This document shows, piece by piece, positions 39,011-48,024 of a stretch of 64,000 nt of DNA (position 1 is its first letter; every line of letters starts with the position of its first letter). Made by a program: the position numbers and the translations under genes. The DNA comes from Rhodoferax lithotrophicus (GTDB lineage Bacteria > Pseudomonadota > Gammaproteobacteria > Burkholderiales > Burkholderiaceae_C): contig NZ_AP024238.1 in the NCBI RefSeq assembly GCF_019973615.1, positions 3,617,989 through 3,681,988 of the forward strand, given 5' to 3'. The notes under the pieces were generated by a model that was given only the letters and a program-made list of their open reading frames with translations, was not told the DNA's origin and searched no databases.

Positions 39011-39678
39011 TTCTTAGCCCCTTTACCTGCAGCTTTGCGTTGGGCGCTGATTTCTTCTAAGTCAAGATAACGAAATGTTTTGGCTGTGGCATCCATGACC
39101 AATGTGCCATCTTTTAAAGGGACAATGCTCATATTATTCAGAGTCACAATTCGTGACAGGTTTGCCACATCAGCTGCGAAGTTACCCATATCGTGGTAAC
39201 GACCGTTCACACGCAATGCGATGGACAATTCGGCGTAATAATCTTTCACCACAACCTGCCCAGGTCGAAACAAGTCGAACTGCAAACTACGGCCCAAGCC
39301 AGCCTGATTGACATCTGACAAGAGTGCATCCATTTCAGCTTTGCTGGGTAGTTGCTTCTCAAGTTGGGTCACAAATTGCTGAACTTGCTCACGCTGTTTT
39401 TTCAAGGTATCAAGGTTAATCGCCTTGCCAAGTTTGAGCCTGTACTCATCGCGCAAAGTGAGCTCTTTTTCTTGCTCAGTGGTCAAAATCGTCTGGTTGT
39501 CACTCAACCAAAGAAACCACAGCACAACCAAACAAAATACAGCTACTGCAAGAAAAACCACGTACCTTGGCAGCGCCGGCCAATTCGAAGGGTCTTTGGG
39601 GTCAAGATTGCGAAATTGCCCAGCAAGCTCTTCCAGACGCTCTTTCAGATGGAGTTCAAATTTAAGTGAGGTTGCCAT
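39007..39678 (-). CDS. pilO: Type IV pilus assembly protein PilO
   Basis: Bitopic inner-membrane alignment protein. Short cytoplasmic N-terminus, one helix (YVVFLAVAVFCLVVLWFLWL), coiled coil (LDTLKKQREQVQQFVTQLEKQL), then the ferredoxin-like periplasmic domain (VVKDYYAELSIALRVNGRYHDMGNFAADVA). 223 residues from ATG 39678; the longer frame to 39834 overlaps pilN and is not family-like. Confidence 0.96.
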   Translation of the reverse strand: MATSLKFELHLKERLEELAGQFRNLDPKDPSNWPALPRYVVFLAVAVFCLVVLWFLWLSDNQTILTTEQEKELTLRDEYRLKLGKAINLDTLKKQREQVQQFVTQLEKQLPSKAEMDALLSDVNQAGLGRSLQFDLFRPGQVVVKDYYAELSIALRVNGRYHDMGNFAADVANLSRIVTLNNMSIVPLKDGTLVMDATAKTFRYLDLEEISAQRKAAGKGAKK

Positions 39679-39688
39679 GCTGCTACCT

Positions 39689-40303
39689 TTACTTGGCCTG
39701 CGATGCAGTGAGCGAGGCTGGCTTGTTGGCCTTCTCCACCTCACTAGCTCGCACCAGATTGACCCGAATGTTGAAATTGGCGACTCGACGAACATCCCTC
39801 GGTGCAAGCGTAACGTTGCCAGCCACAATCTCAATCAACTCTGGACGAGTGAACCACGGAGAATTGCCGCTCAAATTGCGCAGTAACTCTGAAACACGCT
39901 CATTGGATTGAGCAACTCCTTGCAATTGCACGTTTTGCCCGTCCTGACGCATGCTATTGATGTAAACCCCTTCGGGTAGCTGCTTAACCAATTCACTCAA
40001 CAAATGAACCGGCAAATTGCGGTCTGCCTGCAAATCCTCGACGGCCTGTTGTCTGGCGCGCAGCGCTGTGATTTCAGACTCAAGACCCGCAATGTCCTTG
40101 ATTTGAATGTCAAATTTCTGGATTTCTGTTTGCAAAATCTGGTTTTTATCTTGTTGAGCTGATATTTGCGCCTGAAACCATAGAAACACCAAGCCAGCCA
40201 ACAAACCACCAACCAAGGCCGACAAACCCAAGCCTGTATTAAAAAGATCTTTACGTTTTTTACGGGCAATTTCCCGGTGCGGCAGGAGGTTAATCAGAAT
40301 CAC
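39689..40303 (-). CDS. pilN: Type IV pilus assembly protein PilN
   Basis: Partner of PilO; its N-terminal INLLPHRE motif docks on PilM. Here translation appears to start at GTG 40303 giving VILINLLPHREIARKKRK, overlapping the pilM stop as GTGA. One membrane helix (GLSALVGGLLAGLVFLWFQ), a coiled coil and a periplasmic domain follow. 204 residues. AGGAGG at about 40284-40289 on the plus strand is not relevant to this strand. Confidence 0.96.
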   Translation of the reverse strand: MILINLLPHREIARKKRKDLFNTGLGLSALVGGLLAGLVFLWFQAQISAQQDKNQILQTEIQKFDIQIKDIAGLESEITALRARQQAVEDLQADRNLPVHLLSELVKQLPEGVYINSMRQDGQNVQLQGVAQSNERVSELLRNLSGNSPWFTRPELIEIVAGNVTLAPRDVRRVANFNIRVNLVRASEVEKANKPASLTASQAK

Positions 40304-41379
40304 TGCAAGAACCTCCGCAGAGCCAGACCACATGAAGTCAAGTATGAAGGTGCCTCACGAGCCAACTTGTTACGCCGCACCCCCTCGACAATTTCCATCC
40401 CCTCAAAAGGATTGGCAACAGAACACGGGAAAGTGGTTTGCAGAGAAACTGCCTCTGTCAAACCAGGCAAACCAGCAGAACCACCGGCAAGCAGCACTTT
40501 GTCAACTTTATTGTGTGTGGTGCTGGTAAAGAAGAATTGCAACGCACGAGCAATTTCCTGCACCAAACTCTCCAAAAATGGTTTGAGTACTGCACTGTCG
40601 TAGTCTTCTGGCAGCTCGCCACTGCGTTTTTTGTTTTCAGCCTCTTCTTGAGAAAATCCGTATTGACGAACAATCATTTGCGTCAATTGGGCTCCACCAA
40701 AAGCCTGATCGCGGTCATACAACACTTCGTCGTTACGTATTACTTGCATGCTGGTGGTTAAAGCGCCTACTTCAAACAAGGCCACCGTGCTATCTACACC
40801 CTGATTTGGCATCTGACTAATCAAACGACCCGCGGCCAGTCGGCTGGCATATGACTCGACATCAACAATCACTGGTTTTAACCCCGCGGCCTCAGCCAAA
40901 CCTTGAATATCTTGTACTTTCTCTCGCCTGGAGGCTGCGATTAACACCTCCACATCACTTGATGCATTGGCACTGGGCCCAACAATACAAAAGTCAAGAC
41001 TGACTTCATCTAACGGAAAGGGGATGTATTGATTAGCCTCCGACTCCACTTGAAGCTCAAGTTCTTGATCTGACAAACCGCCAGGCAACACGATTTTTTT
41101 TGTAATAACCGCAGAAGGAGGCAAAGCCATGGCCACATTTTTGGTTTTTGTGCCACTTTTCACAACCACTCGGCGTACGGCATCAGCCACCTCATCGAAT
41201 TTCTCCACATTGCCATCATTGATCCAACCTCGCTCCAACGGCACGATAGCGCAGTTTTTCAGAATCAACTGACCATTCTTATCCTGATCAAGCTCGACCA
41301 ACTTCACGCTGGATGAACTGATGTCCAAACCCAGCATGGGTGCCGGTTGACGGCTGAATAGTGACCCCAATGAAAACAA
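40300..41379 (-). CDS. pilM: Type IV pilus assembly protein PilM
   Basis: Actin-like cytoplasmic ATPase fold that anchors the PilMNOP platform. N-terminal PMLGLDISSSSVKLVEL is the nucleotide-fold start, with VLLAGGSAGLPGLTEAV near the C-terminus and TVALFEVGALTTSMQVI in between. 359 residues. TTG at 41379 is supported by GAGGGG six bases upstream; starting at the later ATG would delete 14 residues. First gene of pilMNOPQ, divergent from mrcA. Confidence 0.96.
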   Translation of the reverse strand: MFSLGSLFSRQPAPMLGLDISSSSVKLVELDQDKNGQLILKNCAIVPLERGWINDGNVEKFDEVADAVRRVVVKSGTKTKNVAMALPPSAVITKKIVLPGGLSDQELELQVESEANQYIPFPLDEVSLDFCIVGPSANASSDVEVLIAASRREKVQDIQGLAEAAGLKPVIVDVESYASRLAAGRLISQMPNQGVDSTVALFEVGALTTSMQVIRNDEVLYDRDQAFGGAQLTQMIVRQYGFSQEEAENKKRSGELPEDYDSAVLKPFLESLVQEIARALQFFFTSTTHNKVDKVLLAGGSAGLPGLTEAVSLQTTFPCSVANPFEGMEIVEGVRRNKLAREAPSYLTSCGLALRRFLQ

Positions 41380-41434
41380 TACGATCCCCTCAACTTAACA
41401 GACGTAGCCGCCCGACACTTAATACTTTACTTCA

Positions 41435-41463
41435 ATACTATCCACAAGAATGTTGTCACGCAA
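41435..41463 (-). promoter_or_regulatory. Candidate promoter of pilMNOPQ
   Basis: On the minus strand TTGCGT (41463-41458) and TAGTAT (41440-41435) are spaced by 17 bases, about 55 bp before the pilM start. Both boxes are only partial consensus matches. The rest of the 268-bp pilM-mrcA gap is AT-rich. On the plus strand it has a perfect TATAAT at 41616-41621, 27 bp before the mrcA start, without a convincing -35. Confidence 0.35.
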
Positions 41464-41647
41464 AGATATTTCAGACATTGACTTTCATTTGGAAGAGCAC
41501 GAGACAGACAAATTTTCCACTTCAAGTCAATATGTCAAGCGCATCTATCACATGCAAGCCGCGTCAGTGTCAAAAGTGAGAATACTAACCTGTCCCGCAA
41601 GGTAATTTCGATTTTTATAATGCTGACGAATCATCTTCAGGTTTTTT

Positions 41648-44041
41648 ATGCCCGCCAAGACTCCTCCCGCTTCATCTGAAGCACCCAAGTCCCCGACTCA
41701 TCACGCCAAAACCTCCATGCATTGGGCCTTAAAGAGTGTGCTTTGGTGCATGGGCCTGATCGCGGCAGCCCTGCTTTCCGTTTTGTTGCTTGTTGCTGTT
41801 GCCATGGCTGTGGCTTTCCCAAACCTGCCTGATGTCTCGGATCTGTCTGACTATCGCCCCAAACTGCCTTTACGGATTTACTCGGCTGAAGGAGCTTTAT
41901 TGGGTGAATTTGGCGAGGAACGACGCAGATTCACCCACATCCAGGACATTCCGAAAGTGATGAAAGATGCTGTGCTAGCCATTGAGGATGCCCGTTTTTA
42001 CGAACACGGTGGCGTGGACTACAAAGGTCTGGTACGTGCGGCAATGGCCAATCTGGGACGCATCAAAAGTCAGGGTGCATCCACCATCACCATGCAAGTG
42101 GCTCGAAATGTTTACCTGTCCTCTGAAAAAACCTATACCCGCAAGATTTATGAAATTTTGCTGACCTTCAAACTGGAACACACGTTGACCAAAGATCAAA
42201 TTCTTGAGGTTTACATGAACCAGATTTTCCTTGGCAACCGGGCCTATGGTTTTGCCGCCGCGTCTGAAGCCTATTTTGGTAAGCCACTCCAAAATGTCAC
42301 CGTAGCAGAAGCTGCCATGCTGGCTGGACTGCCCAAGGCACCGTCCGCCTACAACCCCATCAACAATCCTAAACGAGCCAAATCGCGCCAACTCTACATC
42401 ATTGAACGGATGCTGGAAAATGGCTTTATCAGCGTCGATCAGGCAGATACAGCCAAGCGCGAAGTTCTCAAAGTCAAATCCAATTCAGACAATGCCAGCG
42501 TTCACGCCGAATATGTGGCTGAAACCGTTCGGCAATTGATGTTTAACCAATACGGTGAAGCCACCTACACCCGGGGACTCAACGTCTACACCACTTTGCG
42601 TGCAGAAGATCAAGCCGCAGCCTATAACGCACTGCGTCGTGGCATCATGAATTACGAGCGCCGACAGGTCTACCGGGGGCCCGAAAAATTCATCAGTCTG
42701 CCTGGCACCCCCGCAGAAATTGAAGATGTCATCGACGAAGCTCTGCAAGAACACCCGGACAATGGTGATGTGATGTCTGCCGTGGTGTTGGAGGCGAACC
42801 CGAAAAAAATTCAGGCCATGCGACCCAACAGCGAAATGATTGAAATCACAGGAGACGGCCTGAAACCCGCGCAATCCGGTTTATCTGATAAAGCTGCGGC
42901 GAACATCAAAATCCGTCGCGGTGCCATCATCCGCGTGGTCCAAACGCCCAAACAAACCTGGGAAATCACCCAATTGCCTGAAGTTGAGGGTGCTTTTGTA
43001 GCCATGGACCCGCGTAACGGTGCGATCAAAGCCCTGGTGGGTGGGTTTGACTTTGCCAAAAACAAATTCAACCATGTCACACAGGCTTGGCGTCAACCTG
43101 GCTCTGGCTTCAAGCCTTTCATTTACTCAGCGTCTCTTGAACATGGTCTGACACCTGCCACGATGATCAACGATGCACCACTTTTTTTCAGCGCCGGCGT
43201 GACAGGCGGCCAAGCTTGGGAACCAAAAAATTACGATGGCAAATTTGAAGGCCCCATGACGATGCGCCGTGGTCTGGCCAAATCCAAAAATATGATCTCT
43301 ATTCGAATCCTGCAAATGGTCGGTGCCCAAAACGCCCAGGAATGGGTGACCCGCTTTGGTTTTGATGCAGACAAACACCCAGCTTACCTGACCATGGCCC
43401 TGGGCGCGGGCTCGGTCACACCCATGCAAATGGCTACGGCTTATTCAGTGTTTGCAAATGGTGGCTATCGCGTGAATCCTTGGCTGGTGTCCAAGGTCAC
43501 CGACCAGAACGGCAAAATACTGGCAGAAACACCCGCACCTGTTATTGATGAGTCATTACGCGTGATTGATGCACGCAATGCTTTTGTGATGGACAGCCTA
43601 CTGCAAGAAGTCACTCGCTCAGGCACCGCCGCCTCAGCACAAGCCAAACTCAAACGGCCCGATCTTTATGGCAAAACAGGCACCACCAATGACTCCATGG
43701 ACGCTTGGTTCTCTGGCTTCCAACCCAGCCTGGCAGCTATTACATGGATCGGCTACGACACGCCCAGAAAACTTGGTGACCGCGAAACCGGAGGTGGACT
43801 AAGCTTGCCCGTGTGGATTGATTTCATGACCCATGCACTCAAGGCTGTCCCGGTCATGGAATATGACGTACCCGAAGGCGTGGTCAATTCAGGCGGTGAG
43901 TGGTTTTACAGAGAATATGCTGGCGGCGCTGGCGTAGCCAGCTTGGGCATGAGTGACAGCACCGAGGGTGCTGCACCACAGGTCACTCCACTGCCTGCAG
44001 CTGACGAGAAAAAGAAAATTCTGGATCTCTTCAAAAATTGA
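41648..44041 (+). CDS. mrcA: Penicillin-binding protein 1A (bifunctional)
   Basis: Inner-membrane glycosyltransferase and transpeptidase of peptidoglycan synthesis. One N-terminal helix (LWCMGLIAAALLSVLLLVAV), GT51 domain with catalytic Glu in AIEDARFYEHGGVDYKG and GASTITMQVARN, an OB-like insert, then the transpeptidase: SxxK in QPGSGFKPF, SxN in LAKSKNMIS and KTGT in YGKTGTTNDSMDAWFSG. 797 residues. Divergent location opposite pilM is conserved in many proteobacteria. Confidence 0.97.
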   Translation: MPAKTPPASSEAPKSPTHHAKTSMHWALKSVLWCMGLIAAALLSVLLLVAVAMAVAFPNLPDVSDLSDYRPKLPLRIYSAEGALLGEFGEERRRFTHIQDIPKVMKDAVLAIEDARFYEHGGVDYKGLVRAAMANLGRIKSQGASTITMQVARNVYLSSEKTYTRKIYEILLTFKLEHTLTKDQILEVYMNQIFLGNRAYGFAAASEAYFGKPLQNVTVAEAAMLAGLPKAPSAYNPINNPKRAKSRQLYIIERMLENGFISVDQADTAKREVLKVKSNSDNASVHAEYVAETVRQLMFNQYGEATYTRGLNVYTTLRAEDQAAAYNALRRGIMNYERRQVYRGPEKFISLPGTPAEIEDVIDEALQEHPDNGDVMSAVVLEANPKKIQAMRPNSEMIEITGDGLKPAQSGLSDKAAANIKIRRGAIIRVVQTPKQTWEITQLPEVEGAFVAMDPRNGAIKALVGGFDFAKNKFNHVTQAWRQPGSGFKPFIYSASLEHGLTPATMINDAPLFFSAGVTGGQAWEPKNYDGKFEGPMTMRRGLAKSKNMISIRILQMVGAQNAQEWVTRFGFDADKHPAYLTMALGAGSVTPMQMATAYSVFANGGYRVNPWLVSKVTDQNGKILAETPAPVIDESLRVIDARNAFVMDSLLQEVTRSGTAASAQAKLKRPDLYGKTGTTNDSMDAWFSGFQPSLAAITWIGYDTPRKLGDRETGGGLSLPVWIDFMTHALKAVPVMEYDVPEGVVNSGGEWFYREYAGGAGVASLGMSDSTEGAAPQVTPLPAADEKKKILDLFKN

Positions 44042-44059
44042 AGATCAGCGCCAAAATCT

Positions 44060-44389
44060 TCAGATCGAGAAACTTAATGTCTCGCCAGACTGCTCACTGG
44101 CGTGGCGAGACAATGAGGCAAAAAACTCGCCCTGTCCTTTGGTGTCCATCCACTGCTTGCCATCAAATTGATAGTGGAATCCCCCACATTTGGCAGCCAG
44201 CCAAATCTCATGCAAGGGTTTCTGCAAATTGATCACAATTTGACTCCGATTGGCAAACACCAAAGTGATCATGCCACCCGTGCGCTGATTGTCGATGTCG
44301 ACATCCGTGTTGTCATTGAGCCGGTCGCAACTGACTTCTACACCTTTAAGCACTCGCTCTGCCAAATCCATGAATTCTGAGTCGGTCAT
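44060..44389 (-). CDS. cyaY: Iron donor protein CyaY (frataxin)
   Basis: Bacterial frataxin, regulating Fe-S cluster assembly. The acidic first helix [18 protein letters not shown], then the sheet with [30 protein letters not shown] cut by usual variation, and [22 protein letters not shown]. 109 residues from ATG 44389; GTG/ATG options further upstream are not family-like. Its stop is 18 bp from the mrcA stop on the other strand; the sequence between has 7-bp complementary arms TGAAGAT/ATCTTCA (44039-44062), a weak terminator at best. Confidence 0.95.
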   Translation of the reverse strand: MTDSEFMDLAERVLKGVEVSCDRLNDNTDVDIDNQRTGGMITLVFANRSQIVINLQKPLHEIWLAAKCGGFHYQFDGKQWMDTKGQGEFFASLSRHASEQSGETLSFSI

Positions 44390-44401
44390 TACAATTTCAC
44401 C

Positions 44402-44611
44402 ATGCTGTTGATTTACCAAATTTTAGTGCGCAGTACGCTTTTTGTGCTCTGCACAGTCGCTTTGGCTGGCTGTGGCCAACAAGGTGCGCTCTATTTACCG
44501 CAAACCCAAGGGGTACATCGTGCAACCTTGCCAGAGTCCTTAATCCCTTCCATTGGCATATCACCCATCGCACCCGCAGCAGGTGCATCCTCTGCGCCTA
44601 GCCAACCGTAA
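44402..44611 (+). CDS. lptM: LPS translocon maturation chaperone LptM-like lipoprotein
   Basis: 69-residue lipoprotein with lipobox [15 protein letters not shown], the YifL/LptM signature (GCGQxGxLYLP) in which the lipidated N-terminus inserts between LptD and LptE. The rest is Pro/Ser/Ala-rich and disordered. The start is 12 bp from the divergent cyaY start. In relatives lptM is usually followed by lysA; here it is followed by a dispersed element and convergent msrQ, so lysA is absent at this place. Confidence 0.88.
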   Translation: MLLIYQILVRSTLFVLCTVALAGCGQQGALYLPQTQGVHRATLPESLIPSIGISPIAPAAGASSAPSQP

Positions 44612-44684
44612 GCCGATGCAACTGGCGACGAAGCGTTCCGGCAGACTACAGTCAAAAAACAATTGGCGGTGAAATTACTTCAAT

Positions 44685-44734
44685 AAAGATAGCTTTTTAC
44701 GCTTATTTAACGGTCACTACAGCCTACTTTTATT
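44685..44734 (+). repeat. Dispersed palindromic element between lptM and msrQ
   Basis: Reads AAGATAGCTTTTTACGCTTA then GGTCACTACAGCCTACTTTT. It fills a convergent junction, and the msrQ stop codon TAG (44719-44717, minus) lies in its right half. Confidence 0.75.
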
Positions 44735-45361
44735 CAAAAATCGCCACATCCGCCATGCCAGCAGGATACCCAGCACAACGGCGTAAAAAATAACCTCGGC
44801 AAAGTTATTTTTACCGGCCCGCATCCAGAAAAAATGCACAATGGCCAGACCTGCCACAAAGTACACCGTTTGGTGCAGACGCTGCCAATTTTGCCCCCCC
44901 AGTATTCGTATCGCCCGGTTGAATGAAGTGAGCGCCAAGGCACTCAGCACGACAAATGCCAAAAAACCAACCAAAATAAAGGGCCGCTTGACAATGTCTT
45001 TGGCGATATCAGTCACATCAAACGCCATGTCAAAGCCGCTGTAACTCAGCAAGTGCAATACCACGTAAAAATACACCAACAAGCCCAACATCCGCCGGAA
45101 GCGGGCCAATGCGGGATTGCCGGTGAGCACTCGCAACGGTGTCACCGCCAGTACCACACACAAAAACCGCAGACTCCAGTCACCCGTAGCGCGCACCAGT
45201 GCTTCGGCCGGATTAGCGCCCAATTGATCAAACGCAGCCGCCCAAACCAAGTGAACAAATGGCCACAAGGCCAGAACAAAAACCAACGGTTTTGCCAATG
45301 GATGCCGGCACATCACCTTGAAATCTGGCAAAAACCGAACCATCAGAGGCATCTGCATCAA
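44717..45361 (-). CDS. msrQ: Haem-binding membrane subunit MsrQ of the MsrPQ repair system
   Basis: Polytopic b-haem protein that passes quinol-derived electrons to periplasmic MsrP for repair of oxidised methionine. It has about six helices with conserved His, seen in [33 protein letters not shown] and [22 protein letters not shown] (the last run split by residues of normal length). 214 residues. Overlaps msrP by 4 bp. Confidence 0.95.
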   Translation of the reverse strand: MMQMPLMVRFLPDFKVMCRHPLAKPLVFVLALWPFVHLVWAAAFDQLGANPAEALVRATGDWSLRFLCVVLAVTPLRVLTGNPALARFRRMLGLLVYFYVVLHLLSYSGFDMAFDVTDIAKDIVKRPFILVGFLAFVVLSALALTSFNRAIRILGGQNWQRLHQTVYFVAGLAIVHFFWMRAGKNNFAEVIFYAVVLGILLAWRMWRFLNKSRL

Positions 45362-46356
45362 AAATTCTTACTTAAATCCATGCCGGCATACAGCTGACCC
45401 ACCTGTGCCTCATAACCGTTGAACATCAGGGTCTTGCGTTTTTTGGCAAACAAACCGTCTTCGCCAATGCGCCGCTCTGTAGCCTGACTCCAGCGGGGAT
45501 GATCCACATTCGGATTCACATTGGAATAAAACCCGTATTCATTGGCTGCCGCCTTGTTCCACGCAGTGGCTGGTTGCTTGTCAGTAAAACGGATTTTGAC
45601 CAGACTCTTGCCGCTTTTGAAACCATATTTCCAGGGCACCACCAAACGCAAGGGTGCACCACTTTGCTTGGGCAACACTTCACCGTACATACCAAACGCC
45701 AAAAGGGTCAGCGGGTGCATAGCTTCATCCATGCGCAAACCTTCTACATACGGCCAATCCAACACCCGTGCAGTGACTCCAGGCATGGTCTTGGGGTCTG
45801 CCAACGTGACAAATTCAACATACTTGGCACCACCCAGAGGCTCCACACGTTTGATCAGTTCAGACAGCGAATACCCCACCCATGGAATCACCATCGACCA
45901 GCCCTCCACACAGCGCAAGCGGTAAATACGCTCTTCCTGGCTACTTAGTTTGAGCAAATCCTCCAGTGCATACCGTCCTGGTTTCTTCACCAGACCCTCA
46001 ATCTCCACCGTCCACGGGCTGGTTTTCAGGGTGTGTGCCGCTCTGGCAGGATCTGCCTTGTCGGTGCCAAATTCATAAAAATTGTTGTACGTACTGGCGT
46101 GTTTGTAGTCGGTGACTTTTTCCATGCTCAAAGCACCTGCCACACTGGTTTTGCCATGCGCCAACGCAGTCTGTTGCCCAGGTGGTGCCCAGCTTTGGGC
46201 TTGGGCCTCGCGGGAGGCCCAGGAAGCCATCGCGGCCCCTGCCGCGCCGGTAGCCATCCAGCGGATCAGATCACGGCGGGACTGGTAGGCAGCCAGTGGG
46301 GTGATCTCACTGGAAACCGGGTGAATAAAGCCTTGGGCATTGGATTGAATAAGCAT
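45358..46356 (-). CDS. msrP: Periplasmic methionine sulfoxide reductase MsrP (molybdopterin)
   Basis: Catalytic subunit of MsrPQ. A Tat signal is visible as [23 protein letters not shown], cut after REAQA, so it depends on the tatABC genes in this window. The molybdenum ligand Cys lies in [15 protein letters not shown], with later [18 protein letters not shown]. 333 residues from ATG 46356 (AGGA at good distance). Confidence 0.96.
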   Translation of the reverse strand: MLIQSNAQGFIHPVSSEITPLAAYQSRRDLIRWMATGAAGAAMASWASREAQAQSWAPPGQQTALAHGKTSVAGALSMEKVTDYKHASTYNNFYEFGTDKADPARAAHTLKTSPWTVEIEGLVKKPGRYALEDLLKLSSQEERIYRLRCVEGWSMVIPWVGYSLSELIKRVEPLGGAKYVEFVTLADPKTMPGVTARVLDWPYVEGLRMDEAMHPLTLLAFGMYGEVLPKQSGAPLRLVVPWKYGFKSGKSLVKIRFTDKQPATAWNKAAANEYGFYSNVNPNVDHPRWSQATERRIGEDGLFAKKRKTLMFNGYEAQVGQLYAGMDLSKNF

Positions 46357-46455
46357 GGTAGATTTCCTGTAAGCCAATGAGTCGGCCAAGCATAGGACTT
46401 CTTACAAAAATATGTGATGCTCTTGCCCCAAAACCCTTTCAGCCAGCAAGTACCC

Positions 46456-46496
46456 AACAAAAAAGGCAGGTTGCCAAACAACCTGCCTTTTTTGTT
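46456..46496. terminator. Strong terminator after the cytochrome c4 gene
   Basis: Perfect 17-bp arms AACAAAAAAGGCAGGTT (46456-46472) and its complement (46480-46496) around a 7-base loop. The six A's and six T's in the stem make it work in either direction. It lies 45 bp beyond the cytochrome gene stop on the minus strand and upstream of msrP. Confidence 0.85.
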
Positions 46497-46540
46497 AGCA
46501 GAGTGAATGCCCTCACTCTGCTCTCATGGCCTGCCAAAAA

Positions 46541-47170
46541 TCAGTGCAAACCGGCGATGTAATCAGCTACCGCCTTGATTTCACGGTCATTCAGCTTGGC
46601 CGCAATTTGAGTCATTTGCGGGCTGTTATTGCGCACTCCGTCGCGGAAGGCGGTCAACTGGACCACTGCATATTCGGCATGCTGACCACTCAAACGCGGA
46701 TATTGGGCAGGAATGCCTGCACCGTTGGGGCTGTGGCAACCAGCACAAGCCGGGATCTGACGATCGGCAATGCCACCACGGTAAATTTTTTCACCCAGCA
46801 ACACCAGGTCTTTGTCATTGGATGCGCCAGGGGTGGCTTTTTTACTCGCCAGCCAGTAGGCAATGTTTTTCATATCGTCTTCGCTCAACGCGGCGGCCAT
46901 GCCATTCATCACCGCATTTTCACGTTTTCCCGCTTTGAATTCCGTCAACTGTTTAACGATGTACTGCGGGTGTTGCTGCGCTAATTTTGGATTCACAGGA
47001 ATCAAGGAATTGCCATCAGGTGCATGGCAAGCTGCACAGACAGTGCCAAAACTGGCTTCGCCTTTGGCCAGATCAGCCTTGGCTGAAACTGCTGCGGTTT
47101 CATTCGCAAAACTTGAAAAAACAGCGGTGGCCAGCGCGGCAGCAACGGTGAATGTGGCAATCAGCTTCAT
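46541..47170 (-). CDS. Di-haem cytochrome c4
   Basis: Periplasmic electron carrier, probably between bc1 and a terminal oxidase. Signal peptide (KLIATFTVAAALATAVFSSFA), two class I cytochrome domains with haem motifs CAACH (near residue 48) and CAGCH (near residue 144), each followed by a distal Met region (NGMAAALSEDDMKN; NNSPQMTQIAAKL). 209 residues from ATG 47170; no clear Shine-Dalgarno sequence. Divergent from engB, with 48 bp between starts. Confidence 0.95.
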   Translation of the reverse strand: MKLIATFTVAAALATAVFSSFANETAAVSAKADLAKGEASFGTVCAACHAPDGNSLIPVNPKLAQQHPQYIVKQLTEFKAGKRENAVMNGMAAALSEDDMKNIAYWLASKKATPGASNDKDLVLLGEKIYRGGIADRQIPACAGCHSPNGAGIPAQYPRLSGQHAEYAVVQLTAFRDGVRNNSPQMTQIAAKLNDREIKAVADYIAGLH

Positions 47171-47218
47171 AAATGGACAGTTCAGTTGAGTGTGTGGGGA
47201 AAACCCTGCAATTCTACA

Positions 47219-47980
47219 ATGAGCCAATTCAACAGTTTGCCTACTATGACCAACCCTACCAGCCAACCCTCGCCCATCTTGCCTTCCACGGGTGACAACA
47301 CCGTCCAAGCGGTCAGTTCTAACGTGGCTTTAGGTTGGCTGCATACCGCAAAATTTCTCACCACGGCACCTCAGTTGCAGTTTTTGCCCACGTTGGAGGT
47401 ACCTGAAATTGCTTTTGTCGGACGCTCCAATGCAGGCAAATCCACCTGCATCAACACCCTGACACAACAAAAACAGCTGGCCTTTGCCTCCAAAAAACCC
47501 GGACGCACCCAGCACATCAATCTGTTTGCCCTGGGTAAACAGGGTGTGACGGACGCGGTTCTGGCCGATTTGCCAGGCTATGGCTATGCTGCTGTTCCCA
47601 AACAAGACAAGATCCGCTGGCAACAGGTCATGGCTAATTACCTGATCACCCGCGAAAACCTCAAAGCCATTGTGCTGATGTGTGACCCGCGCCACGGCCT
47701 GACCGAACTCGACGAAGTGCTGCTGGACGTGGTGCGCCCCCGGGTCGAGGAAGGTCTGAAGTTTTTGGTCATCCTCACCAAAGCCGACAAACTCACCCGC
47801 GCCGAGCAAACCAAGGCGCTGTCCATCATGAAACTCAATGCCGGCGGCGGTGAAGTGCGGCTGTTTTCAGCCACCAAGCGCCAGGGGATTGATGAGGTGG
47901 CGACCCTGCTGTGGCAATGGGCACACCCTGCCACACCCACCCAAGCCCCCATCGAAACGCCAGAGAAAACTACTGAATAA
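47219..47980 (+). CDS. engB: Ribosome biogenesis GTPase EngB (YihA/YsxC)
   Basis: TRAFAC-class GTPase for large-subunit assembly and cell division. G1 GRSNAGKST, G2/switch RTQHINLFAL, G3 LADLPGYGYA and G4 LTKADKL are clear. 253 residues from ATG 47219, but ATG 47246 is a good alternative: neither has a clear ribosome-binding site, and TACAAT (47215-47220) could be a -10 box placing transcription start after the first ATG. The last codons run directly into a dispersed element. Confidence 0.94.
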   Translation: MSQFNSLPTMTNPTSQPSPILPSTGDNTVQAVSSNVALGWLHTAKFLTTAPQLQFLPTLEVPEIAFVGRSNAGKSTCINTLTQQKQLAFASKKPGRTQHINLFALGKQGVTDAVLADLPGYGYAAVPKQDKIRWQQVMANYLITRENLKAIVLMCDPRHGLTELDEVLLDVVRPRVEEGLKFLVILTKADKLTRAEQTKALSIMKLNAGGGEVRLFSATKRQGIDEVATLLWQWAHPATPTQAPIETPEKTTE

Positions 47981-48024
47981 ATAGCTGCTTGCGCTTATCT
48001 ACCAAGCACTAGAAGCCATTTTCA
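47976..48024 (+). repeat. Dispersed palindromic element between engB and the lpxL-like gene
   Basis: Reads AAATAGCTGCTTGCGCTTATC then CCAAGCACTAGAAGCCATTTTC, close to the full consensus. It overlaps the engB stop (TAA) at one side and the stop of the acyltransferase gene on the other, filling a convergent junction completely. Confidence 0.85.

Noticed and set aside
44612..44684. Remnant of lysA after lptM
   Set aside because: No diaminopimelate decarboxylase-like codons could be read in any frame of this short stretch.
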